Shown: piece by piece, positions 36,041 to 46,752 of the stretch
How the letters are laid out: every line of letters begins with the position of its first letter
Position numbering within the stretch: the stretch's first letter is position 1
Assembly: GCA_947034895.1 (NCBI GenBank)
Contig: OX344763.1
Location: 83,285,093-83,349,092 of the forward strand
Source: Rhytidiadelphus loreus
Taxonomy: Eukaryota; Streptophyta; Bryopsida; Hypnales; Hylocomiaceae
DNA length: 64,000 bases
Direction of reading: 5' to 3'
Made by a program: the position numbers and the translations under genes
Notes under the pieces: model-generated
Databases searched by the model: none
Seen by the model: the letters and a program-made list of their open reading frames with translations, nothing else
What the model was told of the DNA's origin: nothing

Positions 36041-36595
36041 TCATTTTAAGTTACATGGCTTTATAATTTTTTGGGCATTAAAGTACCTGGCATGGTCCTT
36101 GCCCCAATATTTGATTTCACGACCAAGGTCATTCAGTTCAGTTTCACATACAAAATCATTGAAAGTGACCACCCAAACGTGCATATTCTTTTGAATGCAT
36201 GAGTTTAGGAATAAATGCAACTTGCACAAACATGTTTTACCATTTTCTTTACGTGAATTTTCGTGACATTATATTTTTTTGGACAGTCATTAAAGTACAG
36301 GGCAAGACCGTTGCCCCAATTTTTAGTTTCACGTACAAAATCATTGAAAGTGACCACCCAAACGTGCATATTCTTTTGAATGCATGAGTTTAGGAATAAA
36401 TGCAACTTGCACAAACATGTTTTACCACTTTCTTTACGTGAATTTTCGTGACATTATATTTTTTTGGATAGTCATTAAAGTACAGGGCAAGACCGTTGCC
36501 CCAATTTTTAGTTTCACGTACAAAATCATTGAAAGTGGGAGACTACGAAGTGCATATTTTTGGGAGTCCTTGAGTAGGTTGGGTGCTTAAGTTTT
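36041..36595. repeat. 185-bp unit in three tandem copies
   Basis: Copies at about 36041-36225 (diverged), 36226-36410 and 36411-36595 share GTGACCACCCAAACGTGC, GAATGCATGAGTTTAGG and the phrase ACCGTTGCCCCAATTTTTAG. The second and third copies are nearly identical over most of their length, then diverge after GAAAGTG. Recent tandem duplication. Confidence 0.75.
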
Positions 36596-37988
36596 TGTTT
36601 GATAAGTTCGTTGGTTTATATTTTTACATTAGATTAGAGGAATATAATCAATAATGAAAACACTTGTTTCTTGGCAGAGATGCTTTGTCATTAGAATTAG
36701 CTACATATGAAATAAGTAGTGAATCTTCTTCTCTATCTATGATCAATATTTGTGGAATTTCAAGTGCAAGAAATCATTGCATAAAGAGAAGCAAAAATGA
36801 AATGGCTTCCCAATTGAGAGCATTTGCATTCATTTGTTTCAAAACATTTGTCACTCAAATTCTAATTTTTATTAAACCCGTAAATCGTGTTTTTATTGGA
36901 TTATGCAAGTGTTTTGATGATTCCTAGAGCCAATCCAAAACAATGAGAAACCCTACCTGTAAACCCTAAACCCTATACCCTAATCCAACAACTACTAAAA
37001 GTTACTGTGAATCCTTCATTATCAATTTATTTATGGAAGATTTAAATTGCCTTTTTGGAGGGGGGAACCCCGAAAGTTACTCATTTTTTTAAAACTAGAC
37101 ACAATGATATTCCAACTTACTAAAAATTGAAAAGGTACTCCTAGGCAACTGCTATATTACTTTTAATACATGGAATGTGAAGATCCCGTGATATTGACGT
37201 TGTAGATAACCAAGAGGCCATGGACCCGAAGTAGAGCCACGATAGTTAGGAAAGTCAACATTTTCTTTTAAAAGGAATCTCATCAACCTTGCTGACACCA
37301 CAATTTTCGTGGGGTCAACTACTGTATCAAACATTCTGTGTCATTTCTTGGGGTAAAGGTGGGCAGGCCCATGGTATTCAGGGATTCCCGACTTTCAGAA
37401 ATTCTCATTTCAAAACATCCTGAAGATGGCGCTCTTTTCTTCCCACCATACATTGAGGTGTACACCGTCACCCCAATTCCAAACCTCATTTCCCACTTCT
37501 TCTTCAATTGTATGAACCTCTCTGCACATTTCTTCTTTCCGGATTGTATTCAGCATGTAATGATTAGTTTTGTGCATGTTTGGGGAGGCTAGAAGAGGTC
37601 TTTAGGAGGATGTTGCTTTCTGTACCATTACATTCTGAGAGGAAGTGTTCTACCGCACTTCGATTACTGTAAGTCAGTCGCAATTCCTCAGCCACTGCAG
37701 TGCTCTACGTTCATAGAATTCGCAGACTTATTTTTGAGATTATTGTTTGTTGATTTTGTATTCATATTCGCAAACTTATTTTTGAGATTTTTGTTCGTTG
37801 GTTCTGTATACTTCTATTCAATCTGTGCATTTCAAAAACGATAATGATGTTGCATTCAGGGTACAAGTCATTTTGATTTCCAAGCACATTTCTCCACAAT
37901 CGAATAATTGCAGTGTGAACTGAACTCCGAGAAGTGCGCCGCAAACCCCAGGTACTATTAATAGACTCATGTTCTAATGGGCCAGCAT

Positions 37989-38659
37989 ATCAGCTCAATT
38001 CGAGTTGATGTGCAGTTTATTCATATGTGAATCCCATGCGGAAGGAATAACAAAGGTCGAGAATAATAATCTATCTCGCTAATCAGCTCGAATCGAGCTG
38101 ATTTACAAATCTTAATATATTCTTTACATTGTCAAGACATTATGTATCATGTCAATCTATTTATGATTCATCTGAACTTAAGAATCATTGTGTGAATATT
38201 GATCGACTATGTACAATGAACCTGAATACATTGAACTTGAATACATTAATTTATTATATACAATGAACTTGAATGCGAAGGTGTAAATCAGCTCGAGTCG
38301 AGTTGATACGCAAATCAATGCAAATCGTCTCTAATAATATTGAAGGTTAGTGAGACTGATATATTGTCCTTGCATATCAGCTCGACTCGAGCTGATATGC
38401 AGTATGACATGAAAGTGGGTGGAATATTCCATACTTTAATCTGTCTGATATGCCTTTATATTTACATTACGTTTCCACGTGTTTTGATTGCATATCTACT
38501 CACCTTTTGCTTAAATATCAAATCATGAACTCATATGTAATTGAGTAAGATGTTCTGGAATATGATAAGGAGTCAACTTCAATATTTTTGTTTCTAATTT
38601 CATAGGAAGACTTGATAATTTGGGAGATCTACAAATCAGCTCGACTCGAGCTGATTTGT
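37989..38659. repeat. Palindrome cluster upstream of the RNase H-like gene
   Basis: Copies start at 37989, 38082, 38287, 38376 and 38635. Two are perfect over 29 bp with one central base: 38372-38400 (arms GCATATCAGCTCGA) and 38631-38659 (arms ACAAATCAGCTCGA). All end before the acceptor at 38770, i.e. in the promoter or leader intron of the plus-strand gene. Same family as 31664-32034, on the other side of the element. Confidence 0.8.
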
Positions 38660-38775
38660 CTCTCGATTGTGGCCTGTTTTATTGAAACTGAATTCTTTAT
38701 AGTACTATTTTGTAAATTTGCATATGAATTAAGTTCTTATCATTATTCATTCTGACATTGTAATATACAGACATC

Positions 38776-41613
38776 ATGAATTCCACGGCTGAGTATTTCA
38801 GTGACATGGACTTCTTGGACGATGAGGTACAAGTGCCTCAGGTAGCAGTTGTGGATGTTCCCGAATGCGAAGGTCTTCCTCGTCGTCTGTGGAACACAAA
38901 GTGTGTAACTCTATACAACGTGGAAGGAGTACTTGTTGGTGAAGGTACCTGTCATAGCGTGAACTCAGACTTGGTGCTTGGAGCGAATGGTCCGCTTGGG
39001 GATGAGAACGTGGCTGTTCATCTTTGTAAATCATTTTCTGAGGCTGACATCCCCGAAGAGAAAGTTTACTCATTGATAGTCTGGCCAATCACATTAGTGC
39101 ACTACCGAGGAGCAAGTCTGCATGACCATGAAGCCCGGGATAATTATAATCGTTTGCAAGCGAGTCTTTTGAATCCACCATCGAGAACATCTGTTCGACC
39201 GTATGCAAGTGACATTCGGAACCCACCTCGTGAGACATGCATAAAAACGAGAGGCCTACTCACTCAAGACTCTATCAATATAGTTTCATGCAAGGTTTGC
39301 TGTAGCAGAAATTGCGTGCAGCTGTTTCCGAGAGAGAAAATTCGAGCCTTTCGGGAACGCATGTACCAGAATTCTACATTCAAGCACAGAGCTTTCATGA
39401 AGACTGAGGTGCATAGACAAATGCATCGTGACTTTACAGGGAAAAGGATGGTGACTATTGATGGGATAGATGTTTGCATGCGAGCGTGGATGTTTATTTC
39501 TGGGGTCCCAGAGTCTACCTTCTACCGCTACCAAGCATATAAGAAGGACAGTCGTGAAGCAACGGTTCATGGCAATACTGGGCAAGTGAAGACTAGGATG
39601 CATACTCAACAAGCTACAACTACATTGAAGTGCATTCTTGAGCAAGAGGCGGATCACATGCCACATCGTACTCAGACTCTCAAGTCAGGAGACAAAGTCG
39701 TCTCCATGATTCTCCCGACAACTTTTCAATGGAAAGGACAGATGGCAAAAATTAACGAAACCAATGTTGCTTTTGGACTGAAAGAGGTCTCTTCATCAAA
39801 CTTGAGCAAGATTAGATCTTCCAGGTTCCCAGAGTACGAAGTAAAGAAGCCTGGAGATAATTTTGTCCGTTGTGCGAAGTGTGACAAACTACGAGAGCTT
39901 ATTAAGGGTACTTTATCTGGATCACAAACTTGTTTGAAGTGGAAGATGTTACTTGATAAACATCTGGCTATAGCTTGAGCACATAGGGAGTTGTACTATG
40001 CAAATCGGTATTGATCCCATAATTTTCCACACGAGTGTTTGACAATTATGCATGACAAGATGGATCATGCCAAAACAACTTCTCCGGTCTTCTCTCATAA
40101 GAGTAAAGAGTTGGATAGCCTAATGAAGTTGCCTTTGTCTATGACTGGCATGATTGCACATGGTCATGCTGATGTGCGGTATGCACATTACGGCTTAGAC
40201 CTTTTCCCCCATGATTCAAATTACACCATTGGTTCAATGGCGAAGTTGTTGCGGGACCTCGAACAACCACCAAAGTCTTCTTCTCGGCAGTTGTTCATGA
40301 ATTCGAGGTCTGCCTCTTTGTTTGATGCGGTCTTGAAAGGCGCAAAGATGTGTGAAGCCTCACTACCCCCACCAACGGACACATTGGTTCTTGCAACACC
40401 ATTGCCACCCATTCTCAATGTGCAAATGGATAACGCTACTAAGGACAACAAAAACAGATTCGTTTTTGGTTTTTGGTCTCTACTTGTGGCAAACAAAATC
40501 TTTCGTGAAGTTTATGTAAATTTTATGATTGTTGGCCACACACATGATGACATTGATGCGTTGTTTGGAAGATGGAGCATGCTATTGAAGAAGGAGAGTT
40601 TTCCAACAATCCCTACTCTCATGAAGTCCTTCATGGATGTGGAATCCATTCCCACTATCCCTCACCTTATAGAAGAGGTGCCAGATTTCAAGGGATTTAT
40701 TGAAGGATCATTTCTTGATGGTGATGACAGGCTCATTGGACACACGAAGCCACAACAAGTCAAGTTCTACCTAGATTTAAGTGGATGTCCAGTCATGAAG
40801 TACAAATTGTTGTGCACTGACGTAGAATGGCTAGGGGAAGAAGGTAGAGGCATTAAGTTGTGGAAAGAAGATGCAGGAGGGCAAAGTTTGTGGCCTTGTG
40901 GGGCACCTTTGCCAATTCCATAGAGGGCAATGAGAGGCATGGAGGACATTCTGAAAGGGATATCTAGATTTGTGAGATATTGGCAAAATTTGTACGATTC
41001 AAATGTAAGTGGAGAGTATCGAAGACGGTATGAGCATTTGATACACTATTGGCATGGTGTGAAGGAAGCATTGCTAGAACCAGTAGATCCATCCTTGGTT
41101 TTGAAGGATGGTTTTTGGCCGACTACTCGTGTTGAAGCAACTCTTGCTGACGAATTAAATGAAGATGGTGAGGTTCGCGAAGAGTTCGGGGAAGATGACG
41201 CCTACGTCGGGCCTTTACGAGGTCGCCTAGAACCATCCTTTAGGGTCGCTCGAGATCTCTTCGAAGGCTACTTTGTTGCAATTTGACCCGCAGATGGTGA
41301 TACTCGACCAGTTTGGTTTGCAAGGGCTTTGTCTAACCCTTTTTGTAATCCAGAGAAACCAAATTGTGTGCTCATTCAATACTTTCGTCCAACATCCCGA
41401 AATGAGGATGTTCAGAACAACTACATAGGATGGGATAGTGAAAGAGGTTTGCGTTGGAAGGTCGATGAAGCTGAACCACCGGTTTGGGAGGAAACAAACG
41501 CCTTGATGATAGCATGGAAGTCTCAAATCAGAAGAGATACTGTGCAATGCATGATTAAGATTCCAGTGGCTCAAATTGAAGTCATCAACCAAAGTCTTGC
41601 ATCATACACATGA
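38776..41613 (+). pseudogene. RNase H-like (DUF7869-type) protein, transposase candidate
   Basis: ATG at 38776, six bases after an acceptor (AATATACAG). One frame holds 946 codons with only four stops: TGA 39976 and 40012, TAG 40921 and TGA 41284; the TGAs sit where Arg (CGA) and the TAG where Gln (CAG) would fit. A Cys-rich stretch (CKVCCSRNC, residues about 170-180) precedes a helical region with a CAKC pair near residue 370. After LTIMHDKMDHAKT comes the core: VQMDNATKDNKNRFVFGFWSLL and VGHTHDDIDALFGR (40425-40570), the spaced acidic/His pattern of the DUF7869 RNase H-like domain found in TE-like proteins of many eukaryotes. A basic C-terminal domain with FARALS and VLIQYFRP follows. As the only transposase-like gene within the inverted repeats it is the best candidate for moving element A. 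Confidence 0.55.
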
Positions 41614-42079
41614 TATTTGAAGTTGTATATGAATTGATGATGTGAATTTGGTTTAATTATGATTTTTCCAACTTCTTCATTCATATAACAGATTTGTTTT
41701 TATATATTTATGTGGTGTAGGTTTCATTTGATTTTTTACTAATTTAATTTTTGTTGCTATATAGATGTTTTGGAGTGTAATTAATGTTTTTAGATGACAA
41801 TGAAATGTTCATACCATATCAATATACTTCCTATTATATTGTCGTGTTTCGTTTATCATAGTTTTTCAATTTGTTTTTTGTTTTTTGTATCATTGAGTAT
41901 ATTTCATTTGAAATTATAGTAGTAATTATTACAAAAAAAAGTGGAGTGGACATATCCACTTTTTATTTTGATAATGTGTAAAGTACTTGTTACATTTTGG
42001 GTAGGGGTTGGTTGGTCGTTACGACTTTCCTGCCTACAAAGCTCACTTAGCAGCACCAAGTCATGTATTTCTGTCATGC

Positions 42080-42165
42080 GTTCATACGAATTCAATAGGA
42101 ATCGAACCCAGACCGCGTGGATGAGATAAATAACCCCTTACAACCAACCACAGAGCTCATGACTT
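42080..42165 (-). other. tRNA-like sequence (possible SINE head)
   Basis: On the minus strand AGCTCTGTGGTTGG (A-box-like) is followed at typical distance by GGTTCGATTCC (42108-42098), an exact Pol III B box. The rest does not fold into a clear cloverleaf. A 12-bp inverted pair CACCAAGTCATG / CATGACTTGGTG (42055-42066 and 42159-42170) brackets it. More likely a SINE fragment than a tRNA gene. Confidence 0.4.
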
Positions 42166-42390
42166 GGTGTCTAGCATAGGACCTAATCTTTACTTATATG
42201 AATTTGAAGATTAGTATTACACAGAACAAAATCAATTGTACATATATCTGACTATCAAAACTCTCATTTTAATGGAAACTAGACTTTAAAACTAGTAGAT
42301 TTTGTGTTTATGAATGCATATTGGCTAGAATTAAAACTCAATTGTTAACGTCTAAATGGACTACTTCATTTTGAGAGGGTCCAATCCTCC

Positions 42391-42415
42391 CATTTTAATG
42401 AATATAGTGTTTTAA
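42391..42415 (-). repeat. Right terminal inverted repeat of element A
   Basis: Reverse complement of 25030-25054 with no mismatch. An additional subterminal copy of the inner part (AAAACTCTCATTTTAATG, 42257-42274) matches 25045-25062 in inverse orientation. Confidence 0.85.
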
Positions 42416-42425
42416 GTGCTATCTC

Positions 42426-43462
42426 AATCCGTGCTTCGAAGTCAACCAAGATTGTCACCACCTTTGTTCCGGTTATATGGCCCTCTCGGTTCATCTAGTT
42501 GTTCCAGAGGGCGGATTTGGTGATCACATCCGCTAGCGGATTGATCAGGTCCCTCAACTTCCGAACCAGATCCGTAGCATCCGCCGCTCGTTTGTTGGCA
42601 GCATTGATCTCCCTCTTCTGCCGACGTTGAACGCTCCTGGAGATGGTTCTGCTCCTGCTCTAGGCTCCGGATCTTCCCTTCCAATTGGCGGACCATCTCC
42701 GGATCTAGCCTCTTGTGAATGGCCTCGACTACTTCTGATTCATCTGCCACTTCCAATGTCTCACAAACGCTCCGGATCAATGCTGTCATCCGTTCATTGG
42801 TTGCCCTCATGCTCCTCATCTAGGCGATTGTTGCTTTGAAGAGGTCTAGTTCCAATTGAGTGTTCCGAAGTGGATTGGAATCCGGAGCCTCATTCTTCCC
42901 ATGCGCATCCGGATTGGTGGTCTTCCGTCGTGTGGACGGATTGTCCAGCAAACCATGTTCTGAACTGGGCTTCCCTTTTTTTTCTTCGGTTTCGGATGCT
43001 TCCGGATCCTTATCCAGGGACAGCCCGTACTTCGAAAAGACTTTCCCTTTGCCAGTACATGATTGTTTCCAGATCACTAAGCATCTCCTACATATGATAT
43101 AGGTGCAGGAAGTAGGGATTGATTGGACTAGACTTCTTGCCTACAATGTTTCCAGCTAACTTATACACGATAGAGTGGATAATTAACCCCCAACTTATGG
43201 GTCGAGGGGCTAGATGTCCCCTTTCTCCTAAAGCTCCAAACACCGTATTTGCCAACATTAGTGTAATCTGGCTGGGCTTTTCCAGATACAGGATGGGACT
43301 AAGGAACTCTAGCAACCGTTGATCTCTAGGATTCCGACAATCAACCACAACATATCCTTCTTTCAGATCGGCTTGGTTCCGGAATCTATCTACTACGAAT
43401 TTATCAGTCTGCCCGGTCCATCCGGATCCTCTACTTGAGGCAAAATAAACTCCTGCCCACAT
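42426..43462 (-). pseudogene. 5-prime part of the split coiled-coil ORF
   Basis: Minus-strand frame from 43462 with TDKFVVDRF, DQRLLEFLSPILYLEKPSQI, LMLANTVFGALGE, SPINPYFLHLYH, then (after TAG and frame changes near 43088) a coiled coil (QLEGKIRSLEQEQNHLQE) and VVTILVDFEARIEM. All blocks align in order with the plus-strand gene at 21927-23010. The frame ends at the right edge of element A and resumes at 25029 on its left side. So this is a retroelement gene interrupted by element A; it gives the relative age: retroelement first, element A later. Confidence 0.6.
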
Positions 43463-43640
43463 TTCTACAGTCCAAACTTTCGAGCGGCCTATGAGCCCTC
43501 AAGTTGGCACTTGGAACTCTGAACTTATTTTTCGCGATTATTAGTTAGTTTTTAGATTAAAAATATGAAAAAACACATTAAAATAGGGTTATCGAGGGGA
43601 ATGCTAGGAAGCGAGCATGGAGCAGCGAGCGGCGAGCAAG

Positions 43641-44070
43641 GAGTGGGGATTGGTGAGCGGGGAGCTAAATATTGGAAGGAAAACCAAAAAAGTAGGAAAA
43701 AATGGATGAAAAAGTAGATGAAAGGTCAAGAATAAATGGACCAAATTAAAAAAAAAAAAAAAAATTTAATACAGAAATTGTAAAAAAGTGTTTGGAGAAA
43801 ATGAAATTTTGTTTTGGGAGAAAATGAATGAAAGAAATTGGAAGAAATGAATGAAGTGGTTGGAAAAATTGGATGAAAAATATGGATGGAAGTTGATGAA
43901 AAACAATGGATGAAAGTGGATGAAAATTAATAGATGAAAGTGGATGAAAAATAATGGATGAAGGTGGATGAAAAATATAGATGACAGTGGATGAAATAAT
44001 GGATGAAAGTGGATGAAGAAATATAGATGAAAGTACATGAAAATTATGGATGACAATAGATTGAAAAATG
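43641..44070. repeat. Inverted partner 1: GGATTGGTGAGC block and TGGATGAAA run
   Basis: GGGGATTGGTGAGCGGGGAG (43645-43664) is followed by about 25 imperfect copies of TGGATGAAA(GT/AA) up to 44070. The same two parts in the same order occur reverse-complemented at 61659-61441, facing inward. Together they bracket an 18-kb stretch with the Mutator-like and second ParB-like genes. Confidence 0.55.
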
Positions 44071-44099
44071 GGTGAAAAAAATAAATTTTACTAGATGGA

Positions 44100-46750
44100 A
44101 GGGGATATTGATTTGGGTTTAGGGTCCATAAAATGGGTGACACATGGTCGAAAAAGAGTGAAATGAGAGGGAAGACATAGAAGATAGAAGGGTTACAGTG
44201 TTGTTAAAAGAACCATTCAGTTGAAAATTATTTCAATAGAAATAACTTATTTTAGGACCATGAAGGATTCCTACAACAAAGGATTCAGGAGTACGATACA
44301 TTTTTGATTTTGCAATGAACTTCTCGGTTGCGACCTATATATAGAGATCACAAGATGAATGGTGATTCGGTACTAGCAAAGGAGATTTTGGCCCTCTGAA
44401 CTGTTGGACCTCTAATGTGGGGCTTCAAATTTTGCTTGAATTTGCATGGGGCTACTTTTACAAAATCATGCTCGTGTCGGTAATGGACTAGGACAAGTGA
44501 ACGGAATTGAACTGCATGAACACAAGAGAGTGGGACAAGCAAACAAAATTGAATTGCATCAACATAAGAGACTAAGATAAGCGGTTTAGGGTGAAGTGCA
44601 CCAACACAATATGATTTAGGGGTTCTCGTAGGGAAGTTGCTAAACATTATTGCTTCACTCTCAGAATTTCAGTCACTGCAGTTATCCTACGGTACCTCTT
44701 ACTTTTTCTGTGAACTCTTCAAAGGTCGCCTTGTACGAATCTAGTAGACCTACTCGCTGTTGTTCACTTATGCCTTCACGGTAGGATTAGTACTTGGAGC
44801 ATCACTATACAATTGAGTGCTGCAACATCACCATTCTTGATTCTAAGAGTCTTTAGGCCGTTGTTTCATGGTCGATGTTTAGTTCAGCATTAGAGCATCA
44901 ACTTTTTTATTATTATCATTTACCTTCCAACTAGCTCACCATCTGAAAGACATTCATCATGCATCTCCTACAGCAGACGACGCACTCATCCGTCAATACC
45001 ATTAGGCTCATGAATTGCATGTCCACTCCGATACCATTTCAAAAGGGACTCTTCTTGTGGTTGGAAAGGCAAGCAAGTCATGAAGTCTAATGTGTTCATG
45101 AAGGAGTATGTAATCTGGTTGAAGAAAATGCATGATGAATGTCACAAAGATGTCAAGCGTGTTGGATAATGATTCAAGTACAGATAACTAGTACTAATCC
45201 TTCATAAACAAGAAGACTAAAAACTTCAAATGAATAATGCGACCCCAAATATGAAAAAAACAAAAAACTTCTATTTCTCTGTCAACTACAAAGACTCTAA
45301 CTACTAGAGTGTAACATCATCTCGTACTACTTCAGTGGTTGCGACACTATCCTTGCTATCTAATGAGTAGGAGTTGAGCTCTACAACACAGACCTTATCA
45401 CAACTAGAAGCTTTGAGTTTTAGAGAAAGGGCGACAAAGACAACTTCATCTTCTTCAAATGCCTCACTACAGCGACATGTGGCCCAAACCTATGAGTTCG
45501 CCAGAGATTGCCTTATCTGACTGTAATGGGCGAACTACACAGCACGTGCCATAAAACAATAAAGTGGGCAAAATTAGGATTACCCTCCTTAAGGGGCACA
45601 ACGCAATGACACCAGATAGTAGAACCTTTGAAGTGGCAGCATCCAAAGGCCTTGAACTATAATAAGATATATACATGTGGACGAGGATTCACTTCTATTG
45701 GAATTTTTAGAAACGAAAAAGAAACGAGGTGGGCATAGAGGGGGGGCTGTCTCGTTCAGTTGGGTAGGGGTTGCCCAACCCCTTGAGCTCAGCATAGGGG
45801 ATAGGCAGGGCACCCAATCAAACTGGGTAGCGAGAGTGGGTAGCGGCTGAGGGTAGGGGACTAAGTCCATCTAGACGAATGAGAGCGGGGGTCCAGCCCG
45901 CTGACTTGGACAGGGGGGCGGGTATGGCATGAGGGAGGGTTGCATAGCTCGTCGAGTTAGCAAAGGGAAAGGGGATGCTAAGTCCGGCGAGTTGGATATG
46001 GGGGGCTCCTTAGCTCATCGAGATGGGCAAAGAAAGAGAGGCTGTCCACCCAATCAAGCAAAGCAAGGAGGGCGGTTTATGTGGTTTAGGTCGAGGTCGG
46101 TGATAGTGAATGAAAATAGTAGAAGATAGTAGGTGAAACTTTTGGATAAGTAGATGAAAAATTCCATGGTTCATGTATAGGGAGGTGTACTGATCTGAAG
46201 GGGAGTTTTTGGGTGTAGGGTGAAGGTATGTAAGAAGGGTGCTAGTGTGAACATAAAAATAAGTATATAAACAGCATCAGATACTTTGCAAAAATAAAAA
46301 CTTCTAATAGGCTAACAACCATACTAATAGGATTTCCTATCACTGTAGTGGATAAAAGGGTTATTTTAAACATCCTTATAACATTAGAACTCATACACAC
46401 TTATTACACTTGAAATTTGCATGTGCATAGAGGTCGGTCCATGTTGTTTGCACATTCATTGATAAAATTCCCATTTGTTGTGTAGACAAACACTTATTTT
46501 GAGGGTAGTGTTTCACAACTTTGGTGGAAGCAAGCAAGGACAGAAATGGAATGGACAAGAGGTTCAAGTCACTTGATTACATATATAGAAACGAAATGCA
46601 CTTAGAGTCTAAAAGGACGGCACTTTCACCTGGAAATATAGCAAGGCTAATGATATGCAAGTAGTGGCCCTTGTAGTCTCACTACATATTCATTCAAGAG
46701 TACGGTAAACACAAAGAGTATTCCTGTTCAGCATAAAAAAACTAAATCTT
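44100..46750. other. No supported gene
   Basis: No convincing ORF. A G-rich stretch (45.72-46.12 kb) gives spurious open frames. The 3-prime end of the Mutator-like gene begins at 46753. Confidence 0.4.
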
Positions 46751-46752
46751 CA

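Larger units (their letters stand above)
25030..42415. mobile_element. Element A: 17.4-kb DNA transposon with ParB-MTase-like, HAD and RNase H-like genes
   Basis: It is bounded by a perfect 25-bp inverted repeat (25030-25054 and 42391-42415) and a probable 9-bp target duplication. A second matching 18-bp stretch (42257-42274) pairs with 25045-25062. Excision joins the two halves of a retroelement gene in frame. The cargo is divergent. Minus: a ParB-like/methyltransferase-like gene (31625-27521), an HAD phosphatase-like gene (27313-26150) and a smaller ORF (25995-25357). Plus: an RNase H-like protein (38776-41613). Palindromes of one family lie upstream of both outward gene sets. The middle (32-38 kb) is non-coding and repeat-rich. 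Superfamily assignment is open. Confidence 0.8.

Noticed and set aside
42080..42165. Functional tRNA gene
   Set aside because: B box is good but the acceptor and anticodon stems do not pair convincingly; kept only as tRNA-like.
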